Assembly (NCBI RefSeq): GCF_023515995.1
Contig: NZ_CP097320.1
Span: 2,480,001-2,544,000, forward strand
Length of the DNA stretch: 64,000 nucleotides
Reading direction: 5' to 3'
Source: Candidatus Mycobacterium methanotrophicum
Lineage (GTDB): Bacteria > Actinomycetota > Actinomycetes > Mycobacteriales > Mycobacteriaceae
The position numbers were made by a program, and so were the translations under genes. How positions within the stretch are numbered: the stretch's first letter is position 1; each line of letters begins with the position of its first letter. Below the pieces are notes generated by a model. That model was not told where the DNA came from, did no database searches, and saw nothing but the letters and a program-made list of their open reading frames with translations. Shown piece by piece: positions 51,554 through 62,317 of this stretch.

Positions 51554-51893
51554 TTGCGGTTTGGGTCGCTGGCGGAGTTGATCCGCGGCGGTGCCACGGT
51601 CGTGCCCGTGAGTCATCCCGGCGCGGCCGAACCGGAGCCGGGTTACCGCCCGTCGACCGGGTTGGAGCGGTTCATCCGCTGTCGCGACATGACGTGTCGG
51701 TTCCCGGGCTGTGTTTGTGTTCGGGCCGCCGAGCTCTGCGATGTCGACCACAGTGCCCTACCCGGCCGGGCTCACCCATGCGTCGAACTTGAAATGTCTT
51801 TGGAAAAAACATCATTTGCTGAAAACTTTCTAGACTGGCTGGTCTGATCAGCAGCGCCCTGATGGCACCTTCTAGAGCTGCGTGCGCCCTCTC
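51554..51893 (+). pseudogene. 13E12/DUF222-family HNH endonuclease remnant
   Basis: Residues [35 protein letters not shown] and CDVDH are the C-terminal HNH core of 13E12-repeat proteins. A 2-nt loss after CDVDH (~51752) shifts the frame; in the next frame the family sequence resumes as [24 protein letters not shown], then TAG (51831-51833) replaces an expected Trp, followed by [11 protein letters not shown]. The N-terminal DUF222 domain is absent. Dead gene. Confidence 0.8.
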
Positions 51894-51943
51894 ATCGGCG
51901 AGCCGTGCCATCGTCGTACCCGCAGACCCGGTACCCTCGAATT

Positions 51944-53302
51944 GTGCAGCGCCGCATTATGGGCATCGAGACCGAATTCGGTGTCACGTGCACTTTTCAC
52001 GGTCATCGTCGCCTGTCGCCCGACGAGGTAGCCCGCTACCTGTTTCGCCGGGTGGTCTCCTGGGGGCGCAGCTCCAATGTTTTCCTGCGCAACGGCGCAC
52101 GGCTGTACCTCGACGTGGGTAGTCATCCGGAATATGCCACCGCGGAATGCGACAGCCTGGTGCAGCTGGTCACCCACGACCGTGCCGGCGAGCGGGTGCT
52201 GGAAGACCTGCTCGTCGATGCCGAACAGCGGCTCGCCGACGAGGGCATCGGCGGCGACATCTACCTGTTCAAGAACAACACCGACTCGGCAGGCAACTCC
52301 TACGGCTGCCATGAGAACTACCTGATCGTGCGTGCGGGCGAGTTCTCGCGCATCTCCGATGTGCTGCTACCGTTCCTGGTCACCCGCCAGCTCATCTGTG
52401 GCGCAGGCAAGGTGCTGCAGACCCCGAAGGCCGCCGCGCTCTGCCTTTCGCAGCGTGCCGAGCACATCTGGGAAGGCGTCTCCAGTGCGACGACCCGATC
52501 CCGTCCTATTATTAACACCCGCGACGAACCCCATGCCGACGCCGAGAAGTACCGCCGTCTGCACGTCATCGTCGGCGACTCCAACATGTGCGAGACCACC
52601 ACGATGCTCAAGGTGGGCAGCGCAGCGCTGGTACTGGAAATGATCGAAGCGGGCGTGGCGTTCCGCGACTTCTCACTTGACAACCCGATCCGGGCGATCC
52701 GCGAGGTCAGCCACGACGTAACCGGTCGGCGGCCGGTGCGGCTTGCCGACGGGCGTCAGGCCAGCGCCCTGGACATCCAACGGGAGTACTACACGCGCGC
52801 CGTCGAGCACCTGCAAACCCGCGAGCCCGATGCGCAGATCGAGCAGGTCGTCGACTTGTGGGGCCGCCAGCTCGACGCCGTGGAAAGCCAGGACTTCGCC
52901 AAGGTCGACACCGAAATCGATTGGGTGATCAAGCGCAAGTTGTTCCAGCGCTATCAGGACCGCTATGACATGGAGTTGTCCGACCCGAAGATCGCCCAAC
53001 TAGATCTGGCATACCACGACATCAAGCGTGGCCGCGGCGTCTTCGAGCTGCTGCAACGCAAGGGCCTGGCGTCGCGCATCACCACCGACGAAGAAATCGA
53101 CGACGCCGTCGACCAGCCGCCGCAGACCACCCGCGCGCGGCTGCGTGGCGAGTTCATCAGTGCCGCCCAGGCGGCCGGCCGCGACTTCACCGTCGACTGG
53201 GTGCATCTCAAACTCAACGACCAGGCCCAGCGCACGGTGTTGTGCAAAGACCCGTTCCGGTCGGTCGACGAGCGGGTCAAGCGGCTGATCGCCAGCATGT
53301 AA
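51944..53302 (+). CDS. pafA: Pup ligase PafA
   Basis: Joins the C-terminal Glu of Pup to substrate lysines. 452 residues from the GTG at 51944, the same as M. tuberculosis PafA; starts upstream lack homology. Motifs: [29 protein letters not shown] with catalytic Asp, [37 protein letters not shown]. The C-terminal domain that binds substrate and Pup ends RLIASM. The paralogue Dop has extra sequence in the first 80 residues. Confidence 0.98.
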   Translation: MQRRIMGIETEFGVTCTFHGHRRLSPDEVARYLFRRVVSWGRSSNVFLRNGARLYLDVGSHPEYATAECDSLVQLVTHDRAGERVLEDLLVDAEQRLADEGIGGDIYLFKNNTDSAGNSYGCHENYLIVRAGEFSRISDVLLPFLVTRQLICGAGKVLQTPKAAALCLSQRAEHIWEGVSSATTRSRPIINTRDEPHADAEKYRRLHVIVGDSNMCETTTMLKVGSAALVLEMIEAGVAFRDFSLDNPIRAIREVSHDVTGRRPVRLADGRQASALDIQREYYTRAVEHLQTREPDAQIEQVVDLWGRQLDAVESQDFAKVDTEIDWVIKRKLFQRYQDRYDMELSDPKIAQLDLAYHDIKRGRGVFELLQRKGLASRITTDEEIDDAVDQPPQTTRARLRGEFISAAQAAGRDFTVDWVHLKLNDQAQRTVLCKDPFRSVDERVKRLIASM

Positions 53303-53362
53303 CGCCAAACCCGCCCCACCACGATGCGGCCCGCGAAGCGGGGCGAGGAGGAGTCTGGCCAT

Positions 53363-53368
53363 TAGGCT
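53363..53368 (+). promoter_or_regulatory. -10 box (TAGGCT) of pafBC
   Basis: Ends 7 nt before the pafB ATG at 53376, so the transcript is probably leaderless and separate from pafA. Confidence 0.45.
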
Positions 53369-53375
53369 AAGTCCG

Positions 53376-54371
53376 ATGGCGATTTCTAAAGTCGAGCGAT
53401 TGATGAACCTTGTCATCGCGCTACTGTCCACCCGCGGCTTTATCGCCGCCGAAAAAATTCGGGCCAGCGTGGCGGGCTACTCCCACACCGCCAGCGACGA
53501 AGCGTTCTCGCGAATGTTCGAGCGCGACAAGAACGAGCTGCGAGATCTGGGCATCCCGCTGGAGACCGGCAAGGTGTCGTCGCTCGATCCGGTCGAGGGT
53601 TACCGCATCGACCGCGACGCCTATGCGCTGCCCGCCGTCGAGCTGACCGCCGACGAGGCGGCCGCCGTTGCCGTCGCGACCCAGCTGTGGGAGTCGCCGG
53701 AGCTGATCACCGCCACCCAGGGCGCGCTGCTCAAGCTGCGGGCCGCGGGGGTGGACGTCGACCCGGATGCGCCGGTCGCGATCGCCTCGCCGGCAGGGAC
53801 TCTGGGACTGCGCGGTTCAGAAGATGTTCTCGGAGCGTTGCTGTCGGCTGTCGACTCCGCGCAGGCCGTGCAATTTCCGCACCGACCCTCACGCGCCGAG
53901 CCCTACACCGTGCGCACCGTCGAGCCGTGGGGCGTGGTCACCGAGAAGGGCCGCTGGTATCTCGTCGGGCACGACCGTGATCGCGGCGCCACCCGCACCT
54001 TCCGGCTGTCGCGGATCGGCGGCGAGGTGACACCGATCGGCCCGGTCGGCGCTTTTACCCGGCCGGCAAGCGTAGACCTGCGCAGGATCGTCGCCGAGGC
54101 GGTCGGAGAGGCGCCGTCGGGCGTGCGGGCGCAGATCTGGGTGGCCGACGGGCGGGCCACTGCGCTGCGGCGCGCCGGGACATCGCTGGGGCCGCAGCAA
54201 TTGGCCGGGCGCGACGGGGAAGTCATCGAACTTGATATCGGAACCACCGACCGGCTGGCGCGCGAAGTCACCGGTTATGGCGCCGACGCCGTCGTCCTGG
54301 AACCGTCGAGCTTGCGCGACGAGGTGCTGGGCCGGTTACGCGCCCACGCCGGGGACGAGTGGCGCTCATGA
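53376..54371 (+). CDS. pafB: WYL-domain transcription regulator PafB
   Basis: 331 residues. N-terminal winged helix (ISKVERLMNLVIALLSTRGFIAAEKIRASVAGY) and WYL domain (WGVVTEKGRWYLVGHDRDRGATRTFRLSRIG). With PafC it activates the LexA-independent mycobacterial DNA-damage regulon; the WYL domain is thought to sense single-stranded DNA. It overlaps pafC by 4 nt, as needed for equal amounts of both partners. Confidence 0.96.
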   Translation: MAISKVERLMNLVIALLSTRGFIAAEKIRASVAGYSHTASDEAFSRMFERDKNELRDLGIPLETGKVSSLDPVEGYRIDRDAYALPAVELTADEAAAVAVATQLWESPELITATQGALLKLRAAGVDVDPDAPVAIASPAGTLGLRGSEDVLGALLSAVDSAQAVQFPHRPSRAEPYTVRTVEPWGVVTEKGRWYLVGHDRDRGATRTFRLSRIGGEVTPIGPVGAFTRPASVDLRRIVAEAVGEAPSGVRAQIWVADGRATALRRAGTSLGPQQLAGRDGEVIELDIGTTDRLAREVTGYGADAVVLEPSSLRDEVLGRLRAHAGDEWRS

Positions 54372-55333
54372 GCCCGGTGTCGACTCGCCTGGTGCGGTTG
54401 CTCAACATGGTGCCGTATTTTCAGGCCAACCCCCGGGTGACCCGCGCGCAAGCCGCCGCTGACCTGGGTGTTTCCGTCAAGCAGTTGGGTGAGGACCTCG
54501 ATCAGTTGTGGCTGTGCGGCTTGCCGGGCTACAGCCCGGGCGATTTGATCGACTTCGCATTCGAGGGCGACACCGTTGAGGTGACGTTCTCGGCGGGCAT
54601 GGACACGCCGCTGCAGCTGACCTCGCCGGAGGCCACCGGCCTACTGGTGGCGCTGCGAGCGCTGGCCGAGATCCCGGGTGTGGTCGATCCGCGGGCCGCC
54701 CGTAGCGCGATCGCCAAAATCGAAGCGGCGGCCGGAGCCGCCGGACGCGGAGCTGACTTCGCTGCGGTCGACGAGCCCGCGCCCGTCGAGAATCAGGCTG
54801 CCGCGGCGGTGCGCGCCGCGGTCCGTGCCAATCGGGCGCTGAGCATGGACTACTACGCGGCCTCGCACGACACGCTGACCACCCGGATCGTCGACCCGAT
54901 CCGGATCGTGCTGGTCGGCGACCACAGCTACCTGGAGGCATGGTCGCGAGAGGCGGAAGGGGTGCGGCTGTTCCGGTTCGACCGCATCGTCGATGCCATC
55001 GTGCTTGACGAGCCTTCGGCGGCGCCGGGGCCCGCGGTCCAGGCACAACCGGACACCTCGTTGTTCGACGCCGACCCATCGCTGCCGTCGGCGACGCTGC
55101 GGCTGGCGCCGGCGGCGGCGTGGATGTTCGAGTATTACCCGATGCGTCTGCTCCGCGAGCTGCCCGGCGGCTATTGCGAGGCGGCAATGACGTATGCCTC
55201 CGAAGAGTGGCTGGCCCGCCAGGTGCTGGGTTTGGGGTCGGCGGTTGGAGTCCTGGCGCCGGAGTCGCTGGCCATCCGGGTGTGCGAGGCCGCCGCGGCC
55301 GCGCTGGAGTCCTACCAGGCTGCGGCGCGGTAG
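54368..55333 (+). CDS. pafC: WYL-domain transcription regulator PafC
   Basis: 321 residues from the ATG at 54368, which overlaps the pafB stop. N-terminal winged helix (TRAQAAADLGVSVKQLGEDLDQLW) and WYL domain (ALSMDYYAASHDTLTTRIVDPIRIV, YLEAWSREAEGVRLFRFDRI). Forms the heterodimer with PafB. Followed at 30 nt by tatA. Confidence 0.96.
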   Translation: MSPVSTRLVRLLNMVPYFQANPRVTRAQAAADLGVSVKQLGEDLDQLWLCGLPGYSPGDLIDFAFEGDTVEVTFSAGMDTPLQLTSPEATGLLVALRALAEIPGVVDPRAARSAIAKIEAAAGAAGRGADFAAVDEPAPVENQAAAAVRAAVRANRALSMDYYAASHDTLTTRIVDPIRIVLVGDHSYLEAWSREAEGVRLFRFDRIVDAIVLDEPSAAPGPAVQAQPDTSLFDADPSLPSATLRLAPAAAWMFEYYPMRLLRELPGGYCEAAMTYASEEWLARQVLGLGSAVGVLAPESLAIRVCEAAAAALESYQAAAR

Positions 55334-55363
55334 CATCGTGGGGACGTCTGGAGGTAATTAAAG

Positions 55364-55606
55364 GTGAACGCTCTAACTCCGGGCCACTTGGCGATCATCG
55401 CGGTCCTGGTGGTCGTTTTGTTCGGCGCCAAGAGGCTTCCCGACGCGGCACGTTCGCTGGGCAAGTCGTTGCGAATCTTCAAGTCTGAGGTCCGCGAACT
55501 GCAGAACGACGGCAATCCGAACATCCCTGTGGCCCCGCCCGCGGCAGCTCAGCCGGTGCAGTCCGAGCGGGTTGACCCGCCGGCGGCTGACGGACGCTCG
55601 GCCTAG
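55364..55606 (+). CDS. tatA: Twin-arginine translocase subunit TatA
   Basis: 80 residues, GTG start after GGAGGTAATTAAAGG. One N-terminal membrane helix ([13 protein letters not shown]) is followed by an amphipathic helix ([22 protein letters not shown]) and an acidic-polar tail. TatA oligomers form the passage for folded proteins. Next to tatC, as in Rv2094c-Rv2093c. Confidence 0.97.
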   Translation: MNALTPGHLAIIAVLVVVLFGAKRLPDAARSLGKSLRIFKSEVRELQNDGNPNIPVAPPAAAQPVQSERVDPPAADGRSA

Positions 55607-55645
55607 CCTGGCGTCGCCGCCGTGGTGCCCGAGCGCCTACTCACT

Positions 55646-56590
55646 GTGCGCACCACCGGTTTATTCAGGCGGCTAGATCCGCGACTCCGTCGCAGCCGCA
55701 CCAACCCCGACGGGACCATGTCGCTGGTCGCCCATCTCACCGAACTGCGCGCGCGGTTACTGATCTCGCTGGCGACGATCGCAGTCACCACGGCGCTGGG
55801 CTTCATCTGGTATTCGCATTCGCTGTTCGGAATGGAAAGCCTGGGCGAACGGCTTCGCCACCCGTACTGCTCGCTGCCGCCGTCGGCGCGGGCGGATATC
55901 AGCGCCGACGGCCAGTGCCGGCTGCTGGCCACCGCGCCGTTCGACCAGTTCATGCTGCGGCTGAAAGTGGGGCTGACCGCGGGGATCGTGCTGGCTTGTC
56001 CGATGTGGTTCTACCAACTCTGGGCTTTCATCACGCCGGGGTTGTACCGCAAGGAGCGTCGCTTCGCGGTGGCGTTTGTGATCCCGGCGGCCACCTTGTT
56101 CGTCAGCGGCGCGGTGCTGGCTTATCTTGTGCTGTCCAAGGCATTGCATTTCCTGCTGACCGTCGGCAGCGATGTGCAGGTGACCGCGTTGTCCGGCGAG
56201 AAGTATTTCGGTTTCCTGATCAACCTGCTGATGGTCTTCGGTATCAGCTTCGAGTTTCCGCTCTTGATCGTGATGCTCAACTTCGTCGGGATAGCGAGCT
56301 ATGTTCGGCTACGGTCCTGGCGGCGCGGCCTGATCTTCGTGATGTTCGTGTTGGCAGCGATTTTCACGCCGGGTTCCGACCCGTTCTCGATGACGGCTCT
56401 GGGTCTGGCGCTGACCCTGCTGCTGGAACTGGCCATCCAGATCGCCCGGATACACGACAAACGGAAAGCCAAACGCGAAGCGCTAACTGCCGCTGAAGCC
56501 CCGGCCGACGACGACGCCTCGGTGATCGACCCGCCGTCGGCGGTCGCGGCACCGACCGGCATCGCCGGAGCCCATGACGACGTCACCTAG
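55646..56590 (+). CDS. tatC: Twin-arginine translocase subunit TatC
   Basis: Receptor for twin-arginine signal peptides. 314 residues from the GTG at 55646, whose product [18 protein letters not shown] aligns with M. tuberculosis TatC; a GTG at 55622 would add 8 residues. Six membrane helices. Conserved [14 protein letters not shown] at the start and the glutamate in [10 protein letters not shown] helices. The C-terminal tail is acidic. The last 17 nt overlap helY. Confidence 0.95.
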   Translation: MRTTGLFRRLDPRLRRSRTNPDGTMSLVAHLTELRARLLISLATIAVTTALGFIWYSHSLFGMESLGERLRHPYCSLPPSARADISADGQCRLLATAPFDQFMLRLKVGLTAGIVLACPMWFYQLWAFITPGLYRKERRFAVAFVIPAATLFVSGAVLAYLVLSKALHFLLTVGSDVQVTALSGEKYFGFLINLLMVFGISFEFPLLIVMLNFVGIASYVRLRSWRRGLIFVMFVLAAIFTPGSDPFSMTALGLALTLLLELAIQIARIHDKRKAKREALTAAEAPADDDASVIDPPSAVAAPTGIAGAHDDVT

Positions 56591-59360
56591 CCCCGCCGGC
56601 GAATTGGCCCGGTTCACCGCGGAATTGGCCTTTAAACTCGACCCCTTTCAGCAGCAGGCTTGTGCGGCACTGGAAAACGGCCACGGTGTGCTGGTGTGCG
56701 CGCCGACCGGAGCAGGGAAGACCGCCGTCGGCGAGTTCGCGGTGCACTTGGCGCTCGCGGCCGGCGGCAAATGCTTCTACACCACGCCGCTGAAAGCGCT
56801 GAGCAACCAGAAGCACAGCGATTTCGTGGCCCGCTACGGCAAAGACCAGATCGGATTGCTCACCGGCGACCTGTCGGTCAACGCCAACGCACCCGTCGTG
56901 GTGATGACCACCGAAGTGCTGCGCAACATGCTTTACGCTGATTCGCCTGTGCTGCGAGGACTTTCCTATGTGGTGATGGATGAAGTGCACTTCCTCGCCG
57001 ACCGGATGCGCGGCGCGGTGTGGGAAGAGGTCATCCTGCATCTGCCCGACGACGTGCGCTTGGTCAGCCTGTCGGCGACGGTGAGCAATGCCGAGGAGTT
57101 CGGCGGCTGGATCCAGACCGTGCGCGGCGACACCGCCGTGGTCGTCGACGATCACCGCCCGGTCCCGCTCTGGCAGCACATGCTGGTCGGCAAACGCATC
57201 TTCGACCTTTTCGACTACGACGCCGACCGCGCGGGTGAGCGGCGACAGCCGATCGTCGACCCAAACCTTCTGCGCCACATCGCCCATCGCCGCGAGGCCG
57301 ATCAGCTCTCGGACTGGCGTGGGCCCCGTCGGCATGGGGGAAGGGGAGGGCCGGGCCGGGCCGGCCGGCCGGGTTTTTACCGACCGCCGTCGCGGCCGGA
57401 CGTGATTGCCATGCTCGACTCCGAGGGCCTGCTGCCGGCAATCACTTTCGTGTTCTCCCGGGCCGGTTGCGACGCCGCGGTCGCGCAGTGCCTGCGGTCG
57501 CCGTTGCGGCTGACCACCGAGGAGGGCCGGGCGCAGATCGCCGAGGTGATCGACCATCGCTGCGGCGATCTGGCGGACGACGACCTGGCCGTGCTCGGCT
57601 ACTACGACTGGCGGGACGGGCTGCTGCGCGGCATCGCCGCCCACCACGCCGGACTGTTGCCGGTGTTCCGGCACACCGTCGAGGAGCTGTTCACCGCCGG
57701 GCTGATCAAAGCCGTCTTCGCCACCGAAACGCTGGCGCTGGGCATCAACATGCCGGCCCGCACGGTGGTGCTGGAACGGCTGGTGAAGTTCAACGGCGAG
57801 CAGCACCTCCCGCTGACGCCGGGCGAGTACACCCAGCTCACCGGGCGGGCCGGCAGGCGGGGCATCGACATCGAAGGCCACGCCGTGGTGCTCTGGCAAC
57901 CCGGCGATCCCAGCAGCGAACCGGCCGAAGTCGCGGGCCTGGCCTCCACCCGCACCTTTCCGCTGCGCAGCTCGTTCGCGCCGTCGTACAACATGACGAT
58001 CAACCTGGTGAACCGGGTCGGCCCCGAGCAGGCCCACCGGCTGCTGGAGCAGTCGTTCGCCCAGTATCAGGCCGATCGGTCAGTGGTAAGCCTGGTCCGC
58101 GGCGTCGAGCGCGGGCAGCGGATGCTCGACGAGGTCGCAGCCGACCTCGGTGGAAGCGATTCGCCGGTCCTCGAGTACGCGCGGCTGCGGGACCAGATCA
58201 CCCAACACGAGCGGGCGCACGCCCGCGCGTCTCGATTGCAACGCCGGCAGGCGGCCAATGACGCGCTGGCGGCGCTGCGCCGTGGTGACATCATCACGAT
58301 CACGCACGGCCGCCGAGGCGGCTTGGCGGTCGTGCTGGAGCCCGATCGGGACGGCGACGACCCCCGGCCGTTGGTGCTGAGCGAACACCGCTGGGCCGGC
58401 CGGATTTCGTCGGCCGAGTATTCCGGCGCGCCTGCGCCCGTGGGCTCGATGACGTTGCCCAAGCGGGTCGAACACCGGCAGCCGCGGGTTCGCCGCGATC
58501 TGGCGGCGGCGCTGCGGTCGGCCGCGCAGGAATTACCGGTTTCGGGTGGCCTCGGACAATCCAGGGGCAACCGTACGCAGCGGCGCGATGCCGACCCCGA
58601 GCTGGTGTCGCTACGTGAGCAGATGCATCGTCACCCAATCCACCGCGAACCCGGTCGGGAGGCCCAAGTGCGGTTGGCGCAGCGGTATCTACGCATCGAA
58701 CGCGACAATGCTGCGCTGGAAAAGAAGGTGGCCGCCGCCACCAATTCGTTGGCGCGTACCTTCGACCGGATCGTCGGGCTTCTCACCGAGCGCGGGTTCA
58801 TCCAGCCGACCGACGGTGACCTGACAGTAACCGACGACGGGCGGCTGCTGGCCCGGATTTACAGTGAGAGCGACCTTTTGGTGGTTGAATGCCTGCGCAC
58901 CGGCGCGTGGGCCGGTTTGCGCGACACGGAGTTGGCCGCCGTGATCTCGGCGGTGCTCTATGAGTCGCGGGGCGGAGATGGCCCGGGGCCGCCGCGAAAC
59001 GCGGAGGTGCCCACCGCGCGGTTGCGCCACGCGCTGCACCGCACGCGGCGACTGTCGGAGGAGTTACGCGCCGACGAGCACCGGCACCGCGTCACGCTGA
59101 GTCGTGAGCCCGACGACGGCTTCGTCGCGGCCATCTACCGCTGGGCCAGCAGCGCTGACCTGGTCGCCGCCTTGGCCGCCGCTGACTCCGAGGGCGCGGG
59201 TTCACCCCTGTCGCCCGGGGATTTCGTGCGCTGGTGTCGGCAGGTGCTTGATTTGCTGGACCAGGTTCGCAACGCCGCTCCCCAACCCGAGCTGCGGGCG
59301 ACTGCCAAACGCGCGATCGACGCCATTCGGCGCGGCGTCGTCGCAGTTGACGCCCGGTAG
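56574..59360 (+). CDS. helY: Ski2-like DEVH-box RNA helicase HelY
   Basis: 928 residues (M. tuberculosis 906). Motif I APTGAGKT, motif [11 protein letters not shown], motif [11 protein letters not shown] and motif [14 protein letters not shown] define a Mtr4/Ski2-type helicase. The C-terminal third contains the DSHCT-like helical domain ([15 protein letters not shown]). RNA turnover is inferred from the family. An Arg/Gly-rich insert (~residues 250-268, coded by a GGGGA/GGCCG-rich run at 57327-57375) accounts for part of the extra length. Its start lies inside tatC, so it is probably cotranscribed with tatAC. Confidence 0.95.
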   Translation: MTTSPSPAGELARFTAELAFKLDPFQQQACAALENGHGVLVCAPTGAGKTAVGEFAVHLALAAGGKCFYTTPLKALSNQKHSDFVARYGKDQIGLLTGDLSVNANAPVVVMTTEVLRNMLYADSPVLRGLSYVVMDEVHFLADRMRGAVWEEVILHLPDDVRLVSLSATVSNAEEFGGWIQTVRGDTAVVVDDHRPVPLWQHMLVGKRIFDLFDYDADRAGERRQPIVDPNLLRHIAHRREADQLSDWRGPRRHGGRGGPGRAGRPGFYRPPSRPDVIAMLDSEGLLPAITFVFSRAGCDAAVAQCLRSPLRLTTEEGRAQIAEVIDHRCGDLADDDLAVLGYYDWRDGLLRGIAAHHAGLLPVFRHTVEELFTAGLIKAVFATETLALGINMPARTVVLERLVKFNGEQHLPLTPGEYTQLTGRAGRRGIDIEGHAVVLWQPGDPSSEPAEVAGLASTRTFPLRSSFAPSYNMTINLVNRVGPEQAHRLLEQSFAQYQADRSVVSLVRGVERGQRMLDEVAADLGGSDSPVLEYARLRDQITQHERAHARASRLQRRQAANDALAALRRGDIITITHGRRGGLAVVLEPDRDGDDPRPLVLSEHRWAGRISSAEYSGAPAPVGSMTLPKRVEHRQPRVRRDLAAALRSAAQELPVSGGLGQSRGNRTQRRDADPELVSLREQMHRHPIHREPGREAQVRLAQRYLRIERDNAALEKKVAAATNSLARTFDRIVGLLTERGFIQPTDGDLTVTDDGRLLARIYSESDLLVVECLRTGAWAGLRDTELAAVISAVLYESRGGDGPGPPRNAEVPTARLRHALHRTRRLSEELRADEHRHRVTLSREPDDGFVAAIYRWASSADLVAALAAADSEGAGSPLSPGDFVRWCRQVLDLLDQVRNAAPQPELRATAKRAIDAIRRGVVAVDAR

Positions 59361-59427
59361 GCTGAGCCGGAGCTACGGTTGCATTCGACGACGAGACTGC
59401 AAGCAGGACCGAGAGGACAGACACACG

Positions 59428-60195
59428 ATGAGCGGACCGCACGGGCCCGACCCGACGCAACCGTGGCAGCCGCCCCGAGGGGAAGGTCAGCAATCCGGCG
59501 AGGAACCGATCCAGCAGGCGTCACCCTGGCAGCAGCCATCCGGCGAGCAGACCTGGCAGTCGCCCGTCGGTGACCAACCGACGTGGCATGCGCCCGCCTA
59601 CACGCCCACTGAATACGGGCAGTACCAGCAGCCGCCCCCGCAGTACTACCCGCCGTCCCAGCCGTTCGGCCAGCCCGCGGGCTACCCGCAGCCGGGCCAG
59701 TACGGCGGCCAGCCCGGCCAGTATCCGCAGCCCGGCCAATGCCCGCAGCCGGGCCAGTACGGGCAGGCGGGCCAGTACGGCCAGCCCGGCCAATACCCGC
59801 AGCCGGGCCAGTACGGCCAGTACCCGGGGCCCTACGGCCAGCCCCCCGCAGGCCGGAAGCGGTCGCGGGCGGTGATCGGCACGGTAATCGGCGTGTTCGC
59901 CGTCGTCGTCGTCGTGGTCGTGCTGGTGCTGGGGTTCTGGCAGCCCGGGTTTTTCGTGACCACCAAACTGGACGTCAATAAGGCTCAGGCCGGTGTACAG
60001 CAGATCCTCACCGATAACACCAACGGCTACGGGGCGAAGAACGTCAAAGACGTCAAATGCAACGACGGCCAGAACCCGACGGTCAAAAAGGGCAGCAGCT
60101 TCGACTGCGACGTCAGCATCGACGGCGCCAAGCGCCAGGTGACGGTGACCTTCCAGGACAATAAGGGCACCTACGAGGTGGGTCGGCCTAAATAG
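59428..60195 (+). CDS. Pro/Gln/Tyr-rich single-pass membrane protein with DUF4333 domain (Rv2091c homologue)
   Basis: 255 residues (Rv2091c 244). Residues 1-~145 are low-complexity with tandem [12 protein letters not shown] repeats, likely cytoplasmic and disordered. One membrane helix ([23 protein letters not shown], ~150-172) anchors an outer DUF4333 domain with two cysteines (VKCNDG, FDCDVS) that could form a disulfide. Function unknown. Confidence 0.88.
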   Translation: MSGPHGPDPTQPWQPPRGEGQQSGEEPIQQASPWQQPSGEQTWQSPVGDQPTWHAPAYTPTEYGQYQQPPPQYYPPSQPFGQPAGYPQPGQYGGQPGQYPQPGQCPQPGQYGQAGQYGQPGQYPQPGQYGQYPGPYGQPPAGRKRSRAVIGTVIGVFAVVVVVVVLVLGFWQPGFFVTTKLDVNKAQAGVQQILTDNTNGYGAKNVKDVKCNDGQNPTVKKGSSFDCDVSIDGAKRQVTVTFQDNKGTYEVGRPK

Positions 60196-60202
60196 CGGCC
60201 GC

Positions 60203-61159
60203 TCACCCCGGCAGCGCGTCGAGCGCCTTCTGCAACCGCGCGATCGGTGAGGCGACCCCGAACCGGGTCGCCAGCTCCGCAGTCCGCGGCGGGTCCGCCG
60301 CCACCAGCGGAATCGCGTCGGTCGGCGTCGACAGCGTGACAGGCGCATCGGTGGTCACTCGCACCACCGGGCCGGCGGCTTCGATGTAGTCGGCGGCGTT
60401 GCGCAGCTTGGTTCGCAAACCCTTCGACAGCGACGATTTGGGGTCGCCGACTGCGGCCAAGATGCCCGCCAGGGAGCCGTGCTGCGCGAGCAGCGCCGCG
60501 GCGGTTTTTTCACCGATGCCGGCAACGCCGGGAAGCCCGTCAGATGGGTCGCCGCGCAGCAGCGCCAGCTCGGCATAGCCGGCGCCAGCCCGGTCGGCGG
60601 GGACGCCGTAGCGCTCGGCTACCTCGGCGGGACCCAGCAGCGTGGCGTTGGTCAGTCCGCGTCCGAGATAGAGCACTCGAACGGACACCGGATCATCGCC
60701 GACCACCTGTAGCAGGTCGCGGTCGCCGCTGACGGCGATCACCGGGTCACGCCGCTCCCGGGCGGCCAACGTGCCGATCACGTCGTCGGCTTCGAAACCC
60801 TGCGCGCCGCCGGTGCAGATGCCGAACGCGTCGAGGATTTCGGAGATCATCTCGACCTGGACAGACAACTCGTCGGGCACTTCCTCGGCATCTGGTTGGC
60901 CGTCGGGGTGTTCTTCGGTGACGCGGTGCGCCTTGTACGACGGGATGCGGTCCACCCGGAATTGCGGGCGCCAGTCCAGATCCAGGCACACCACCAAGCG
61001 GCTGGGCCGCTGTCGGGTGATCAGCATGGCCACGGAGTCCAAGAAGCCGCGGACCGCGTTCACCGGCCGGCCGTCGGGGGAGGTGATCGAGGACGGCACG
61101 CCGTAGTAGGACCGAAACCACATGCTGGCGCCGTCAAGCAGCAGCAGCGGCGCGGGCAT
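60203..61159 (-). CDS. 5'-3' exonuclease (FEN/PolI N-terminal-like, Rv2090 homologue)
   Basis: 318 residues. Acidic metal-binding clusters: [46 protein letters not shown] and [10 protein letters not shown]; helix-3-turn-helix DNA-binding motif [14 protein letters not shown]. It is the stand-alone relative of the 5' nuclease domain of DNA polymerase I, likely for flap or Okazaki primer removal. Divergent from pepE, with only 18 nt between start codons. Confidence 0.93.
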   Translation of the reverse strand: MPAPLLLLDGASMWFRSYYGVPSSITSPDGRPVNAVRGFLDSVAMLITRQRPSRLVVCLDLDWRPQFRVDRIPSYKAHRVTEEHPDGQPDAEEVPDELSVQVEMISEILDAFGICTGGAQGFEADDVIGTLAARERRDPVIAVSGDRDLLQVVGDDPVSVRVLYLGRGLTNATLLGPAEVAERYGVPADRAGAGYAELALLRGDPSDGLPGVAGIGEKTAAALLAQHGSLAGILAAVGDPKSSLSKGLRTKLRNAADYIEAAGPVVRVTTDAPVTLSTPTDAIPLVAADPPRTAELATRFGVASPIARLQKALDALPG

Positions 61160-61177
61160 GGTCGATATCCTGCCAGG

Positions 61178-62302
61178 ATGGGTTCACACCGCTTCAACGC
61201 AGACGTCTACGGCCGCCGGATCGCGGCGGCGACCTCCGCTACCGCCGAGGCAGGCCTGGCCGGCCTGCTGATTACCCCGGGCTATGACTTGCGGTATCTG
61301 CTCGGCTCGCGCGCGCAGACCTTCGAGCGGCTCACCGCGCTGGTGCTGCCGGTCGCCGGCGACCCGACCGTGGTGGTGCCGCGAATGGAGCTGGCTTCGC
61401 TGAAACAGTCCGCCGCCTCGGACCTCGGCCTGGCGGTGCGGGATTGGGTCGACGGCGACGACCCCTACCACCTGGCCGCCCAGGCCCTCGGCGGCGCACC
61501 CGCGGCGACCGCCGTCACCGATTCGATGCCCGCGCTGCATCTGTTGCCGCTAGCCGATGTTCTGGGCGTCGTCCCGGTGCTGGCGACCGGCGTGCTGCGG
61601 GGACTGCGGATGGTCAAGGATGCTTCTGAGATCGACGCGCTGCGCAAGGCCGGCGCGGCCATCGACCGCGTGCATTCCCGGGTGCCGGATTTTCTCCTCC
61701 CCGGCCGAACGGAGGCCGACGTCGCCGCGGATATCGCCGAAGCCATTGTTGCCGAAGGGCATTCGGAGGTGGCGTTCGTCATCGTCGGTTCCGGCCCGCA
61801 TGGTGCAGACCCACACCACGAGTACTCGGATCGCGAGCTTCGCGTCGGTGACGTCGTCGTCGTCGACATCGGCGGCGCATACCAGCCCGGATACCACTCC
61901 GACTCCACCCGCACCTACAGCATTGGGGAAGCCAGCCCCGAAGTGGCACAACAGTATTCAGTGCTGCAGCGGGCACAACGCGCCGCCGTCGACGCGGTGC
62001 GTCCAGGGGTGACCGCCGAACAGGTGGATGCCGCTGCCCGCAGCGTGTTGGCCGAGGCCGGCCTCGGCGACTATTTCGTGCACCGCACCGGGCACGGCAT
62101 CGGATTGTCGGTGCATGAAGAGCCGTACATCGTTGCGGGCAATGACTTGCCGCTGCAGGCGGGCATGGCGTTTTCGGTCGAGCCCGGGATTTACTTCCCC
62201 GGCCGCTGGGGCGCGCGCATCGAAGACATCGTGGTGGTGTCCGAAGACGGCGCCCTGCCGCTCAACAACCGCCCGCACGACCTGATCGTCGTGCCCATCT
62301 AG
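61178..62302 (+). CDS. pepE: M24-family aminopeptidase/Xaa-Pro dipeptidase PepE
   Basis: 374 residues from the ATG at 61178. The pita-bread metallopeptidase ligands are complete: Asp in VVVDIGG, Asp in YHSDSTRT, His in TGHGIGL, Glu in VEPGIYF and Glu in RIEDIVV. The N-terminal ~130 residues are the creatinase-like domain. It probably cleaves dipeptides with C-terminal proline. A TATCCT -10 box ends 6 nt before the start. Confidence 0.95.
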   Translation: MGSHRFNADVYGRRIAAATSATAEAGLAGLLITPGYDLRYLLGSRAQTFERLTALVLPVAGDPTVVVPRMELASLKQSAASDLGLAVRDWVDGDDPYHLAAQALGGAPAATAVTDSMPALHLLPLADVLGVVPVLATGVLRGLRMVKDASEIDALRKAGAAIDRVHSRVPDFLLPGRTEADVAADIAEAIVAEGHSEVAFVIVGSGPHGADPHHEYSDRELRVGDVVVVDIGGAYQPGYHSDSTRTYSIGEASPEVAQQYSVLQRAQRAAVDAVRPGVTAEQVDAAARSVLAEAGLGDYFVHRTGHGIGLSVHEEPYIVAGNDLPLQAGMAFSVEPGIYFPGRWGARIEDIVVVSEDGALPLNNRPHDLIVVPI

Positions 62303-62305
62303 GGC

Positions 62306-62311
62306 TATCCT
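62306..62311 (+). promoter_or_regulatory. -10 box (TATCCT) of the acetyltransferase gene
   Basis: Ends 6 nt before the ATG at 62318, so a leaderless transcript can start independently of pepE. Confidence 0.4.
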
Positions 62312-62317
62312 CGACCG

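Noticed and set aside
59690..59830. Short tandem repeats that could suggest a CRISPR or minisatellite array
   Set aside because: They are in-frame [12 protein letters not shown] codon repeats inside the DUF4333 gene, without spacers.
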